Source of the DNA: Aricia agestis
Taxonomy: Eukaryota > Arthropoda > Insecta > Lepidoptera > Lycaenidae
Reading direction: 5' to 3'
Length of the DNA: 64,000 bases
NCBI RefSeq assembly: GCF_905147365.1
Contig: NC_056410.1
Location: 8,407,501-8,471,500, forward strand
The notes below the pieces were generated by a model. It did no database searches. It was not told where the DNA came from and saw only the letters and a program-made list of their open reading frames with translations. Of the stretch, positions 38,001 to 47,090 are shown piece after piece. Within the stretch, counting starts at the first letter, position 1, and the number at the start of each line of letters is the position of its first letter. The translations under genes were made by a program, and so were the position numbers.

Positions 38001-41000
38001 GCGAATTCGCATCGCATCGAAAATATCTGTGAGAAAATCCCTACTAATATTATAAATGCGAAAGTGTGTCTGTCTGTCTGTCTGACTGTCTGTTACCTCT
38101 TCACGCCTAAACGGCTGAACCGATTGGGCTGAAATTTGGTACAGAGATACTTTGAGTCCCGGGAAAGGACATAGGATACTTTTTATCCTCGAAAAATGTA
38201 CGGTTCCCACGCGATAAACTAATTTTGGCGCAACGGAGTTGCGGGCGTCATCTAGTTCATAATAAAAATGACATTACGATGCGATGCGATGCGAATTCGC
38301 AGTTTTGTGTGGGAGCCCTTAGACCAGGGATGGCGAACCTATCCTTATCAACGTGCCACTTTTCTAAATAATTCTTTAGTGATGTCATAGACGTGCCATC
38401 AAATATTTTTTGCTTTGTAATCCTGACGCGTATTTCTAAATATAATGCCTCAAGCCTTGGCACTTTTGTAGAATAATCACTTTAATAACTTTGTTATCAG
38501 TAGCGTGTTCATATTATGTCTTTTATGTGCCATTGGTTCGCCATCCCTGCCTTTGACCCATTACACTTCACTTCACAATTCAATTCATCGTAATTCGTAA
38601 CTGAATACCTACTTGCATCAGCGTGAATAAAGTTGGATATTACCCTCGTTCTATGTATGTATGAAGAAGGAAACATAGTTTATGTGTGTGCCTTCACTTT
38701 GGAAGGGATAAGCATAGGATTGGCGCGACAGCATAGCACAGCAAGCTATATGACTAATATAGCTTGTATATACATGACTAATAGCTTGAAGCAGGTTCTA
38801 ACGATACCATGCAAAACTACATACATAATTCCTAGCTAATATACAGGGTGTAACAAAACTAAGTGATAATACTTAAGGCTGTGTATGTGTTCCTTATAGA
38901 GAGTTTACTGTGAAAGTAGCAGTGCTGAAAGAGAAAAAAATCACTTTTGAATGGGCACGCGCCCCAGCGACACGAGTTTCCCCAAACAAAAGTGAAAAAG
39001 AAATTTTGGTCTTTCAGCGCTGCTACTTTCACAGTGAACTCACTACTATATATCTCTATACTCAATACACAGAGGAACACGTACACACCTTAAAGTATTA
39101 TCACTTAGTTTTGTTACACCTTGTATAAAATACTCGTGTCACAGTGTTTGTACGCGAACTCCTCCAAAATGGCTCAACCGATTTTAATGAAAGCTTATAC
39201 ATTCGTTAGGCCTGAGAATAAGATTTTATCTACTTTTTATTCGACCTATTCGACCTTAGTTTCAACGACATTAGGAGTATTAGGACTACTACCTATATTT
39301 TGTAAAAAAATATTGACTTTATCATATTTTTTTCAACTCTTGTCTCTGGGACTCAGCTGATCTCAGACTGGCCGTGTAAGCATTGCCTAATAGTATCTAA
39401 GATTCAATAAAAAAAAAAACTATAATCCATTTTCAATTTGTCACCTTGTTGTCAACAGACTTCAACCATAAATAAAAGAGTATAATTCGTATGTATAGGC
39501 TTGTCACTCAAAAATCTGTCATTTTTCCTAGTGTGTGTGTTGTAGTGTGTGTAATGTTTTATTTGTTAAAAAAATTTATGATAAAAGCTACGAATAATAA
39601 AAACTAAGGAAAAGTAACTCCGTCAAAAAACATGCTCCACAATTATACTTGTCAAAAAAGTGTACCTTAGGTACATATTTCAATATATTTGCAATATTTA
39701 GGTGGCCTTGAGCGGTATAAAGGCTGACGTGACATGACAGTTCGAAAGAAACCAAATTTAAAACGGTAATAGTATGGGCGTTACGTTTCCTTAGTTTTTA
39801 TTGTTCGTAGGATAAAAGCATAATTTCAAAATAATATTAGCTCTATGCACTCCTTCACCATATAAACTATAACTGTTCAAAATTTCATTCACCTACGTTT
39901 CCTCATTTTTCGTCAAAAAGGAAACAAAGTTTTTGGCTCACGTATTAATATATAGATAGATATTGATACTAGAAATAATTTACATGTCAAAACAACTTTT
40001 GCCGGATCAACTAGTCAATATATGAAACGTTTTCAGAGACCGGTGGTCTCTTCATGCTGGCTATCCGACTGATGCAGTTGTTCAGCGAGAACAAGTCTGA
40101 CTTCACCAAGCTGTCCTCCATCCTCGGCCTGTACTTTCAGATGAGAGACGACTACTGCAACCTCTACTCCCAGGAGGTAAGTCACTTGTTACGTCACATC
40201 ACAAGGGCGAGAAGTCAGTCCCTGTTTTCGAATGAGGGTTTTCGATATACCATTGTCCATTTGCCACCAGCTGCCTTAGCATAGCGTTGCCCAGTCGATT
40301 CTTCGAAGAAAAATAATGGCAGTTTCTTTCCATGTCCAAATTTCTTTTTCCCGAGCATAGCGCTACTCATCGGCTCGGGTTTCAAGAAAACTTTCTTATT
40401 TTGAATGCCATGCTGAGAAAGGTAGAAAACTGACAGTTTTTCCGGTAAATCTGTCAAAGTTTAGATTGTTTCGTATGTCTACTGACGACATGCTCGGCAG
40501 CAGACGGACGGTAGGGTTTTTCGTGTCAAATGTCGTATCAGACATATTATGACAGCTATATCGTGACATAATATGACAACTGTTTAGATAGACCGATAGA
40601 CCTCGGATAGATGTATTCCCTTTTAAAAGGCCGGCAACACACCTGCAGCTCTTCTGATGCTGCGAGTGTCCATGGGTGACGGAAGTTGCTTTCCATCAGG
40701 TGACCCGTTTGCTCGTTTGCCTCCTTATTTCATAAAAAAAAACAATAAATAAAAACTGATTATTATTTCATTACATCGTGATGTGATGTATAAGTCTTTC
40801 AGTCAGCTGGAAAGGCTTTTGGTGGACCGCGTACGAGTTATCCGCTTTGCAATTATCAAAATCTGGTTGTCAGAAAGCAAAAAAAAATGAACAAGGACTT
40901 ACGGTACCTGTCTCTTTCACTAACATTGCTATCTCGGTCTTGACGCAGACATGTGACAAAAATCCTTAAAAAGGTTTGTGACTGAAAGCGACAAGTAGCT

Positions 41001-44000
41001 TTAAGGGTTGATTCAGACCACAACGCGACGCGTAGATGCATTTCTAAATTAGTATGGATTTGACAGATTCGCAAGACGTCTGACGCAATTGAAATCTGTC
41101 AAATCCATACAAATTTAGAAATGCATCTACGCGTCGCGTTGCGGTCTGAATTGACCCTAAGCCGTTATTGACTCGCTGTTCGGTGACTTTAGTAAGGATG
41201 TAAATGTTTTTATTACACGTTACAGTACTCAGAGAACAAGAGCTTCTGCGAAGATCTGACGGAGGGCAAGTTCAACTTCCCCATCATACACGCCATTAAA
41301 AACAACAAGGAGGACAACCAAGTTATTCGTATCCTTTAAAATAATAGAGTAAAACGTTTCTAGCCAAACACAACATGAATTTCAAGTGCGCGGTCCAAAA
41401 GGATTGACGCGATCAAAAATTATTAAGTAACTACATTATACTAGAAAATGCCTGCAATGCTCTTATCATATTCATTATTATATTTAATTGACGAAAAATA
41501 TTTAGCCGACTAATAAGTTTGCTGATAATTTTTGCATACAAGATGTTATGATATTAACATTTAAGTAACTACATTATACTAGAAAATGCCCGCAATCCTC
41601 TTATCATATTCATTATTATATTTAATTGACGAAAAATATTTAGCCGACTAATAAGTTTGCTGATAATTTTTGCATACAAGATGTTATGATATTAACATTT
41701 TTTCGTGTTTCCTTACCCCTTAATTTACATTGTTTTTGCAACTCGTGTATCTATCGCCCGTAACGTTAAAAAAATATTTACTTTATACAGGCTGTAACAA
41801 AATTATAGTTTGTGCGTTTTATGATGATATGCGTGACACATTATAATTGACAATAGTAGGGAAGTTACCTAACAAAAATTAATCGATAGTTTAAAAATAT
41901 CGAATCACTTCGTAAAGGAATTGCAATCAATCAAATTATCGATTTCGTACTGACATTTCAGTGGTGCCGGCGATTTAAGATGGCCGCCCTTTTTATCGAT
42001 TTGATTTCGATTCAACAGTGTCAATCTCTATTGACATAAGTTCATTTTCATGCATCTGACATTTTTCAAATGTTTTCGTAACAATAATTTTATACTCCTA
42101 TTTCACAGTTAGTATTTATAATTTTATATTAATAAGTTAGCATTTAGCAGCATTTCATTTTTATTCATTTATAATTATAGGAAACATTTGTTTTTGTATG
42201 ACGGAATATAATTTATTACATTTTGATTTTTTTTGTTTTCTTGTAAAAAAACCCGTAGCAAGGAATATGAAAACTGTCACCCATATCATCTTTTAACGCA
42301 CAAACTATAAGTGATAATATTTTAGGGTGTGTATGTATCCCCTATATAGAAATAATAATAACTGCCACACCGGTTTCGGTGACGGTGGCTGGTTTCATTG
42401 AAAGCAGGCTAGTTACGCAGGAGTAATTTTATAGTGCCCAAGTATGTGCGCAGTACACAAGAGCTTTTCTATTCCTTTACTCTCATAACCCAGTGGGACG
42501 GAAGACCGACACGACTGGCGGGAGATCAGGCGCAGGACCGACTTTTTACATGCCCATCCGACGCATGGATCATCTTACTTGTCAGACAAGCAGGTGATCT
42601 GCCTGCATTGTCCTAACCAAACTTGGAAATAACATGTTTCCAACGTGGGAATCGAACCCACGACCTCCGAGTCAAGAGCCGCGCTCTAAACCACTGGACC
42701 ACGGAGGCGGATCTTATATAGAGTTGACTGAAAAAGCAACTTTTTTTTGTGATTTTTATCACACACGTATCACACACCCTAAAGTATGTATTATCACTTA
42801 GTTTTGTTACATCCTGTATATATTTTACGCAAGCCAGCAGCTGTTATGTTCTTAATCTATGGTCAAAGAACAAAGGGATAGTAATAGTATTGTTATCAAC
42901 GAGATTAGGCTCAACTAACACTGGCGCGGTGTCGAAGCGACGCGACACGTTATAATAATTTTCCGCCTACAACATATTCATGTCTCATCATCATCATCAT
43001 CATATCAGCCTATAGTCGTCCACTGCTGGACATATTCATGTCTATTGTTATATTATTAAAGAAACAAAACAAACTTAATCTGCTATGCCATAATGTACTA
43101 TCGAGGAAATTGATTTCTAGGCAGTTGATAGACCAACGTCATTTGGTCGGATCGTGTCAGTTCAATGTTAATTGTGATCTGTCGGCTGGGTTTGACGTAA
43201 CGTGACCAAACTACGTAGGTCCCCCATCTGCCTAGGAATCAACTTCTCAACAAGTCTTCTCAGTACAAGTTTCTGATATGCCAGTGTGAGTTGAGCCTAA
43301 CTTTTGATTACCTATGCTTTTTTTTTTCTTAATGAAATAAGGGGGCAAACGAGCAAACGAGTCACCTGATGGAAAGCAACTTCCGTTGCCCATGGACACT
43401 AGCAGCATCAGAAGAGCTGCAGGTGCGTTGCCGGCCTTTTAAGAGGGAATAGGGTAATAGGGGAGGGTAGGGAAGGGAATAGGGGAGGGTAGGGAAGGGA
43501 AAAGGGTAGGGGATTGGGCCTCCGGTAAACTCACTCACTCGGCGAAACACAGCGTAAGCGCTGTTTCACGCCGGTTTTCTGTGAGCCCGTGGTATTTATC
43601 CGGTCGAACCGGCCCATTCGTCCCGAAGCATGGCTCTCCCACGTCACATACTCGTATAAACTTCATATTATGCGATCATCAGATAATATTCTGAGCGGCA
43701 CCAGACATTCTCCGTCAGCGCACGCGCGACGTGGAGGTGAAGAAGTACTGCATCAGCCTGCTGGAGCGGTACGGCAGCTTCCAGTACACGCGCGACAGAC
43801 TGCAGGAGCTCGACGATGACGCCAGAGCTGAGGTACTAAGATACTGATACTAATACCCGTTATCATACCAGCGGTTGGCGAACGGTTTCGCCAAGATAAA
43901 CGCCGCGGTTGCGCACCGAGGACGTGGCGGATACGTATCGTACTCAACGTTTTTAACGCGTGTTTGCACCGAATTTACAAAGCACAGAACGATGCTATCT

Positions 44001-47000
44001 CGTTGCGCGTCCGCGACGTATTCGAGACGCATGCGTGGCGAGTTCGTTGAACGCCCGAAGAAAAACGCCGCGGTTGCGCACCAAGGACGTGGCGGATACG
44101 TATCGTACTCAACATTTTTAACGCGTGTTTGCACCGAGTTTACATAGCACAGAACGATGCTATCTCGCTTCGCGTCCGCGATGTATTCGAGACGCATGCG
44201 CGGCGGCTTCGGTGAACGCCCGCGACGTATTCGCTGCGTGCCCGTATCGTCTCGAAGCCGCTCGCCAACCGCTAGTATGATAAGGCCCTAAAGGCTCTTA
44301 AGAAAAATTTAATGGAGATGTCCTACCACCGATTACATTACGAACGTCGGAAATTCGGGCCGATTATTATGGGCCGTGCACAACTTTAATATCGCTTGGT
44401 GAAATTAGGTTTGGAGTAACTTTTTGTTAACAGAAAGAGGTAAAGGCCCATAGCAGTAAAGTTGTTTTTTTTTTAAGAAATAAGGGGGCAAACGAGCAAA
44501 CGGGTCACCTGATGGAAAGCAACTTCCGTCGCCCATGGACACTCGCAGCATCAGAAGAGCTGCAAGTGCGTTGCCGGCCATTTAAGAGGGAATAGGGTAA
44601 TAGGAGAGGGTAGGGAAGGGAAGGGAAGGGAATAGGGGAGGGTAGGGAAAGGAATAGGGTAGGGGATTGGGCCTCCGGCAAACTCACTCACTCGGCGAAA
44701 CCCAGCGCAAACGCTGTTTCACGCCGGCTTTCTGTGAGAATGTGGTAGTTGTCCGGTCGAGCCGGCCCATTCGTGCCGAAGCATGGCTCTCCCACGTATG
44801 AAATATAATAAACGAGCTTTTGCCCGCGGCTTCGCTAGCGTTAAGAAGTATTATTGTATACAAACTTTCATCTTCTATTTGAACCCCTTGGGGTTGGAAT
44901 TTATCAAAATCTTTCTTAGCGGATGCCTACCTGCATGCCAAATTTCAGCCCGATCCGTCCAGTGGTTTGGGCTGTGCGTTGATAGATCACTGTGTCAATC
45001 AGTCAGTCAGTCACCTTTGAGTTTTATATATATAGATATGATTCATAGGTAAATGGCTGATGGCATGGCCTTTTACCTTACTAATAAAAAAGTTACACAA
45101 CCATAAGGACGAAGCCAAACGAGCGTAATTTGTAAGTTGTGAGTCGCAGAATTTCGGTCCGGCAGAATTCTGCTGCATTCAGTTTCATACAAAAGCCCTG
45201 TTTTATTTACACGGCGACTCAAAATTGGACAGCAACAGAATAAAATGCACTCGTCTGGCAGCCCAACAAATTTCTGCGACAGAAATTCCCCGACTCACAA
45301 CTCACAAAATTACGCTCGTGTGGCAGTCCAACAGAATTTCTGCTGGGCAGAATTCTGCCCAGCAGCAATTCTGCGACTCACAACTCACAAATTACGCTCG
45401 TTTGGCTTCACCCTTACTAATAAAAAAGTTACACAACCATAACCCTTACACTTGATCCGAATTTCTGCGGTTCGTAATGTAACTGGTCGAGGTCTGTCTC
45501 GCTTTCACGCCAAAACTATCGAACCGATTGTAATGAAATTTTGTATACATATAGTCTAAAGCCTGAGAAAGGACATAGGCTACTTTTTTACTGGAAAAAA
45601 GCGTTGTAAGGAGGTGAAAATGCGTAAATTTGTTCAAATTAAGTTAGTTCTAAAAATTCATAATAGATGGCGCCGTGCGTCTCCTACATCGCGCTAACGC
45701 TTGCCCAAAAGTCTTTCTATAAGAAGTGGTATTATCTTACATTCGATTTTCGGTTTTTTTTTTCAATTGTTATTTCTTTTTTACGTTATTTAATAAATCA
45801 ATACTTTATCTATGCAGTGACGTAACCTTAAATCTATCAATGATAAATAGTTTATGGGTAAAGTTGTGTAATTGGGGGGCTAAATAAGCCTAAAAATTTG
45901 GCATAAAATATAAAGTTTTATTAAACAAATTGAAATATTATGTGCACACTGCACAGCTGTTTTGATTTAAGGGATACTTACCAGGGTTTTTTTTATAAAA
46001 GCTTTTGACACCAATATTGTTGATATCGCGCGCTATAATGAAGTCCACGCGGACGAAGTCGCAAGCAACAGCTAGTAATTAATAAAAACATTTCGTTATG
46101 AACGTAATATTAATGCAATATTTAATTTCGTTTTCAATGTAGTATACCTTGTATCTTTTGTTATACCAATTTTTTGTTAATTTAAAATAATTGCTAAATA
46201 ATATACAAGAAAAACAACCAACATTAATTAAATTTTTAGACATACATACAAAATTCACCCCATTGACCTCTGTTGAGTCGTTGAACTTCGTTGACCTTCA
46301 AATTGATTTAATGCACAGGTTGGATCATCTCAATTCATCATTTTGTAAAGTTTTTCTAATGTTGTTATGTTATTGAGCTTGAAGCAAATGCTAATTTGTT
46401 TCGATAAGAAATAAATAATCGCTTATTTTATGATATAAAAAATATATGAAATAAATGATTTTTATTATTTAGGGACCTATTAGACAGCTCATAATTCGAC
46501 TATATACCAGAGTTTTTTATGAAACAATACTATTAAAACAAACTCCTGTATTAAAAATAAATATTAGTAGGTATATTATCTGAATGTGAAAGGATTGAGG
46601 CCTTTTGTCAAATATTTATCTTACCTTATATCTTTAAACGAGCAATTCTTGTATATATATATATATATATATATATAATTGGAATCTCGGAATCGGCTCC
46701 AACGATTTTCATGAAATTTAGTATATAGGGGGTTTCGGGGGCGATAGGCGATAAATCGATCGAGCTAGGAATTATTTTTAGAAAATGTCATTTTATTCGT
46801 GTTTTATTGAATACCTAGCGAAGCTCGGTCAAACAGCTAGTTAGTGTACGATTTTTAATGCACAAATTTGAAATGGCATCGATATCAAATCATCGGCGTA
46901 CAAGAGGCAGTTACAGCATAACATTTTAATCAAGTCATTGATAAATATTACAATATATAGGTATACCGTATAGTAATTAGAAAATGCTGTCTTATTCTTT

Positions 47001-47090
47001 CAGATCAAACGTCTCGGCGGTAATCCACATTTAGAAGAACTACTAGACGAGCTGCTGACCTGGAGACGGCCCAACACCAACAACAATTGA
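31995..47090 (+). CDS. Geranylgeranyl diphosphate synthase, complete eight-exon gene
   Basis: Eight exons with consistent phases join to 921 nt, encoding 306 residues plus a stop; the human enzyme has 300. The product adds isopentenyl diphosphate to farnesyl diphosphate to make geranylgeranyl diphosphate, the C20 donor for prenylating Rab/Rho-type GTPases, in the cytosol. Visible signatures are PGKQIR (about residues 28-33), the first aspartate-rich motif DDIQD (68-72) followed by RR, the GQGIEIYWRD helix, KTGGLF (155-160), and the second aspartate-rich motif DDYCN (192-196). EDLTEGKFNFPIIHAI follows, then ILRQRT and the C-terminal IKRLGGNP. Spacing fits type III (animal/fungal) GGPPS. All key aspartates are present, so it should be active. 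Introns hold over 12 kb of transposon debris. It is divergent from the CutA gene. Confidence 0.97.
32702..32841. mobile_element. 140-bp Harbinger-like MITE in GGPPS intron 1
   Basis: Perfect inverted ends GCCCCAATTTCACCAAC / GTTGGTGAAATTGGGGC with TAA on both sides. It ends 37 bases before exon 2, so it sits close to the branch-point region. Confidence 0.9.
32879..33033 (+). CDS. GGPPS exon 2
   Basis: 155 bases between TTGTAG and GTAAGT. It encodes KILMPYYYITQVPGKQIRGK through EIVQMLHNSSL and ends within a Leu codon. Confidence 0.95.
33259..33830. mobile_element. 572-bp mariner/pogo-like MITE in GGPPS intron 2
   Basis: Ends CAGTGTAAACTCcatgtaacg and cgttatatagAGTTTACACTG are inverted, each bordered by TA. 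No transposase is visible. A truncated end of another MITE (AGTTTTGTTACACCCTGTATA, 33236-33256) lies directly to its left, so this one probably inserted into it. Confidence 0.8.
34173..34440 (+). repeat. LINE 3'-end repeat, family C fragment
   Basis: Starts CTAGCTGTCCCGGCAAACAT, followed by GATTCTCAGACCTACTGAAT, as at 14217-14330. The middle differs in length. Confidence 0.7.
34796..35070. repeat. CG-rich repeat with many GCCGAA/TTCGGC words
   Basis: GCCGAAGTTCGGC-type words recur at least seven times in both orientations, in an otherwise AT-rich intron. Outer words ACACACCATGCC and CGTGTGTCATA are roughly inverted, so it may be a decayed MITE. Confidence 0.45.
35339..35525 (+). repeat. LINE 3'-end repeat, family D copy 1 (GGPPS intron 2)
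   Basis: CTAGCTGTTGCCCGCGACTT, then GCGTGGACTTCA, AGCGCGCGATGTCAAC and AAATCAAAACAGCTG. Bases 45893-46076 carry the same blocks inverted. The pair flanks GGPPS exons 3-7. Confidence 0.8.
35991..36542. mobile_element. 552-bp MITE with 35-bp inverted ends, GGPPS intron 2
   Basis: TAGGCCTGGAGATACTGACA at the left matches the complement of the right end over about 35 bases with two mismatches. No coding content. It lies 300 bases upstream of exon 3. Confidence 0.85.
36841..36985 (+). CDS. GGPPS exon 3 (first Asp-rich motif)
   Basis: 145 bases between GACAG and GTGAGT. It encodes VDDIQDNSILRRGIPVAHSI and on to LQLGHPL. The exon is GC-rich compared with the introns. It contains the first catalytic Asp-rich motif. 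Confidence 0.97.
37163..37318 (+). repeat. LINE 3'-end repeat, family A copy 3
   Basis: CTCGGAATCGGCTCCAACGA through GAGCAAAGCTCGGTCAAATA and AGCTAGT. Located in GGPPS intron 3, in the same orientation as the gene. Confidence 0.8.
37842..37962 (+). CDS. GGPPS exon 4
   Basis: 121 bases between TTTTCAG and GTAAAT. It encodes ATTVYTEQLLELHRGQGIEI to EEEYKEMTMK. Most of it falls in one helix bundle of the synthase fold. Confidence 0.96.
38040..38256 (+). repeat. LINE/SINE 3'-end repeat, family B copy 2
   Basis: Same block order as 3928-4150: ATTATAAATGCGAAAGTGTG, (TCTG)n, GTCCCGGGAAAGGACATA, and GCAACGGAGTTGCGGGCGTC before ATCTAGT. In GGPPS intron 4. Confidence 0.85.
38842..39125. mobile_element. 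Long-hairpin MITE, GGPPS intron 4
   Basis: Almost the entire element folds on itself: outer arms TACAGGGTGTAACAAAACTA / TTGTTACACC, inner arms TTTACTGTGAAAGTAGCAG / GCTGCTACTTTCACAGTGAA. TA lies at each end. The same ends flank the larger nest at 41786-42825. Confidence 0.85.
39128..39960 (-). repeat. LINE 3'-end repeat, family C copy 2 (filled site)
   Basis: Reverse-complement counterpart of 13676-14395, interrupted at 39589-39810 by a hAT-like MITE. Otherwise it is collinear with the first copy. The two copies are 25 kb apart in opposite orientation. Confidence 0.8.
39588..39810. mobile_element. ~222-bp MITE with 8-9-bp target duplication
   Basis: Inverted ends CTACGAATAATAAAAACTAA and TTAGTTTTTATTGTTCGTAG, about 28 bases long. 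GATAAAAG(C) is present just outside both ends (39580-39588 and 39811-39819). The homologous site near 13810-13825 has this word once, which confirms the insertion. The duplication length suits hAT (8 bp) or Mutator-like (9 bp) elements. Confidence 0.9.
40037..40176 (+). CDS. GGPPS exon 5 (second Asp-rich motif)
   Basis: 140 bases between TTTTCAG and GTAAGT. It completes K155, then TGGLFMLAIRLMQLF to GLYFQMRDDYCNLYSQE, holding the second metal-binding motif. Confidence 0.97.
40612..40742 (+). mobile_element. Truncated SINE, GGPPS intron 5
   Basis: The 3' half of the SINE at 18765-19083, here in the plus orientation: AAAAGGCCGGCAACACACCT, then CATCAGGTGACCCGTTTGCT and a poly-A tail at 40733-40742. 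The 5' part is missing, as expected of incomplete reverse transcription. Confidence 0.85.
41005..41157. mobile_element. 153-bp palindromic Harbinger-like MITE
   Basis: Arms of over 60 bases: GGGTTGATTCAGACCACAAC at the left and its near-complement at the right, with ACGCGACGCGTAGATGCATT shared. TAA lies on both sides. It ends 68 bases before GGPPS exon 6. Confidence 0.9.
41226..41328 (+). CDS. GGPPS exon 6
   Basis: 103 bases between TTACAG and GTATCC. It encodes YSENKSFCEDLTEGKFNFPI to EDNQVI and one extra base. The donor GTATCC is weak but is required by the frame of exon 7. Confidence 0.95.
41423..41698. repeat. Tandem duplication of 138 bp
   Basis: Units 41423-41560 and 41561-41698 start TTAAGTAACTACATTATACT and differ at about two positions (TGCCTGCAATGCTC against TGCCCGCAATCCTC). 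The duplication is recent and non-coding, in GGPPS intron 6. Confidence 0.92.
41786..42825. mobile_element. Nest of three elements: MITE containing a MITE and a SINE
   Basis: The outer ends TACAGGCTGTAACAAAAT and AGTTTTGTTACATCCTGTA are those of the hairpin MITE at 38842-39125. Inside it, 41804-42310 is a second element with ends TATAGTTTGTGCGTT / AACGCACAAACTATA and TTA/TAA borders. A SINE fills 42350-42711. The outer MITE's own words (GTGATAATATTTTAGGGTGT; ATATAGAGTTGACTG) continue on each side of both inserts. Confidence 0.85.
42350..42711 (-). mobile_element. tRNA-derived SINE
   Basis: On the minus strand the head CCGTGGTCCAGTGGTTTAGA resembles a tRNA A box, and GGGTTCGATTCCC 40 bases on is a B box, giving an internal RNA polymerase III promoter. 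The body has words CCCGCCAGTCGTGTCGGTC and TTGTGTACTGCGCACATAC. The tail (about 42350-42365) is TTATTATT-type. Short copies of ATATAG on both sides may be the target duplication. The same body is found at 452-580. It is not a functional tRNA: the anticodon stem does not pair. Confidence 0.85.
42960..43025. repeat. (CAT)n LINE-tail fragment
   Basis: (CATCAT)n followed by ATCAGCCTATAGTCGTCCAC and TGCTGGACATA. This is a very widespread lepidopteran LINE end; recognition is from memory. Confidence 0.5.
43095..43266. mobile_element. MITE, third copy of the 8766 family
   Basis: GTACTATCGAGGAAATTGAT at the left, then GACCAACGTCATTTGGTCGG, and AGGAATCAACTTCTC at the right, ending GTAC. Clear similarity to 8766-8927 throughout. 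Confidence 0.85.
43319..43643 (-). mobile_element. SINE copy 2, upstream of GGPPS exon 7
   Basis: Full-length copy of the SINE at 18765-19083, with the poly-A tail (T run at 43319-43327) toward the left and the GTGGGAGAGCCATGC head at the right. It ends 62 bases before exon 7. Confidence 0.9.
43705..43832 (+). CDS. GGPPS exon 7
   Basis: 128 bases between ACCAG and GTACTA. It completes H, then ILRQRTRDVEVKKYCISLLE to RDRLQELDDDARAE. Same-orientation SINEs lie on both sides (43319-43643 and 44465-44797). Confidence 0.95.
43861..44282. mobile_element. MITE with internal 165-bp tandem repeat, GGPPS intron 7
   Basis: Ends TTATCATACCAGCGGTTGGC and GCCAACCGCTAGTATGATAA are inverted over about 28 bases. 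Inside, a CG-rich unit beginning AACGCCGCGGTTGCGCACC occurs twice (from about 43899 and 44064, offset 165), and part of a third unit follows. It begins 28 bases after exon 7. The 115- and 90-codon frames on the two strands come from the repeat and are not genes. Confidence 0.85.
44465..44797 (-). mobile_element. SINE copy 3, downstream of GGPPS exon 7
   Basis: Same structure and orientation as copy 2, with the T run at 44465-44474 and the GTGGGAGAGCCATGC head at the right. Together they bracket exon 7 and the 43861 MITE. Confidence 0.9.
44798..45043 (+). repeat. LINE 3'-end repeat, family F
   Basis: CGAGCTTTTGCCCGCGGCTT, AACCCCTTGGGGTTGG, GCCAAATTTCAGCCCGATCC, (CAGT)n and a TATATATAGAT end. 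A conventional LINE tail in GGPPS intron 7. Confidence 0.65.
45107..45410. mobile_element. MITE flanked by a 31-bp direct repeat
   Basis: Inverted ends of about 43 bases (GAAGCCAAACGAGCGTAATT at the left and its complement at the right). Outside, CCTTACTAATAAAAAAGTTA and the next 11 bases are present identically at 45076-45106 and 45412-45442. The host sequence is itself a LINE tail ('ttcacgccaaaactatcgaaccg'). Confidence 0.85.
45893..46076 (-). repeat. LINE 3'-end repeat, family D copy 2
   Basis: Inverted counterpart of 35339-35525: CACAGCTGTTTTGATTTAAG, TTTTGACACCAATATTGTTG and GTCCACGCGGACGAAGTCGC in order. Confidence 0.8.
46617..46845 (+). repeat. LINE 3'-end repeat, family A copy 4
   Basis: The longest copy: TTATATCTTTAAACGAGCAA, (TA)n, CTCGGAATCGGCTCCAACGA, GGTTTCGGGGGCGATAGGCG and AGCGAAGCTCGGTCAAACAG. 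In GGPPS intron 7. Confidence 0.85.
47004..47090 (+). CDS. GGPPS exon 8 and stop
   Basis: 87 bases after TTTCAG. It encodes IKRLGGNPHLEELLDELLTW to RRPNTNNN and TGA. Confidence 0.95.
   Translation: MKRLGGNPHLEELLDELLTWRRPNTNNN

Noticed and set aside
42640..42711. A tRNA gene on the minus strand
   Set aside because: A and B boxes are good, but the anticodon arm does not pair and the sequence continues into a SINE body.
43850..44197. 115- and 90-codon frames in GGPPS intron 7
   Set aside because: Both repeat internally at 165 bases and lie inside a MITE with clear inverted ends.
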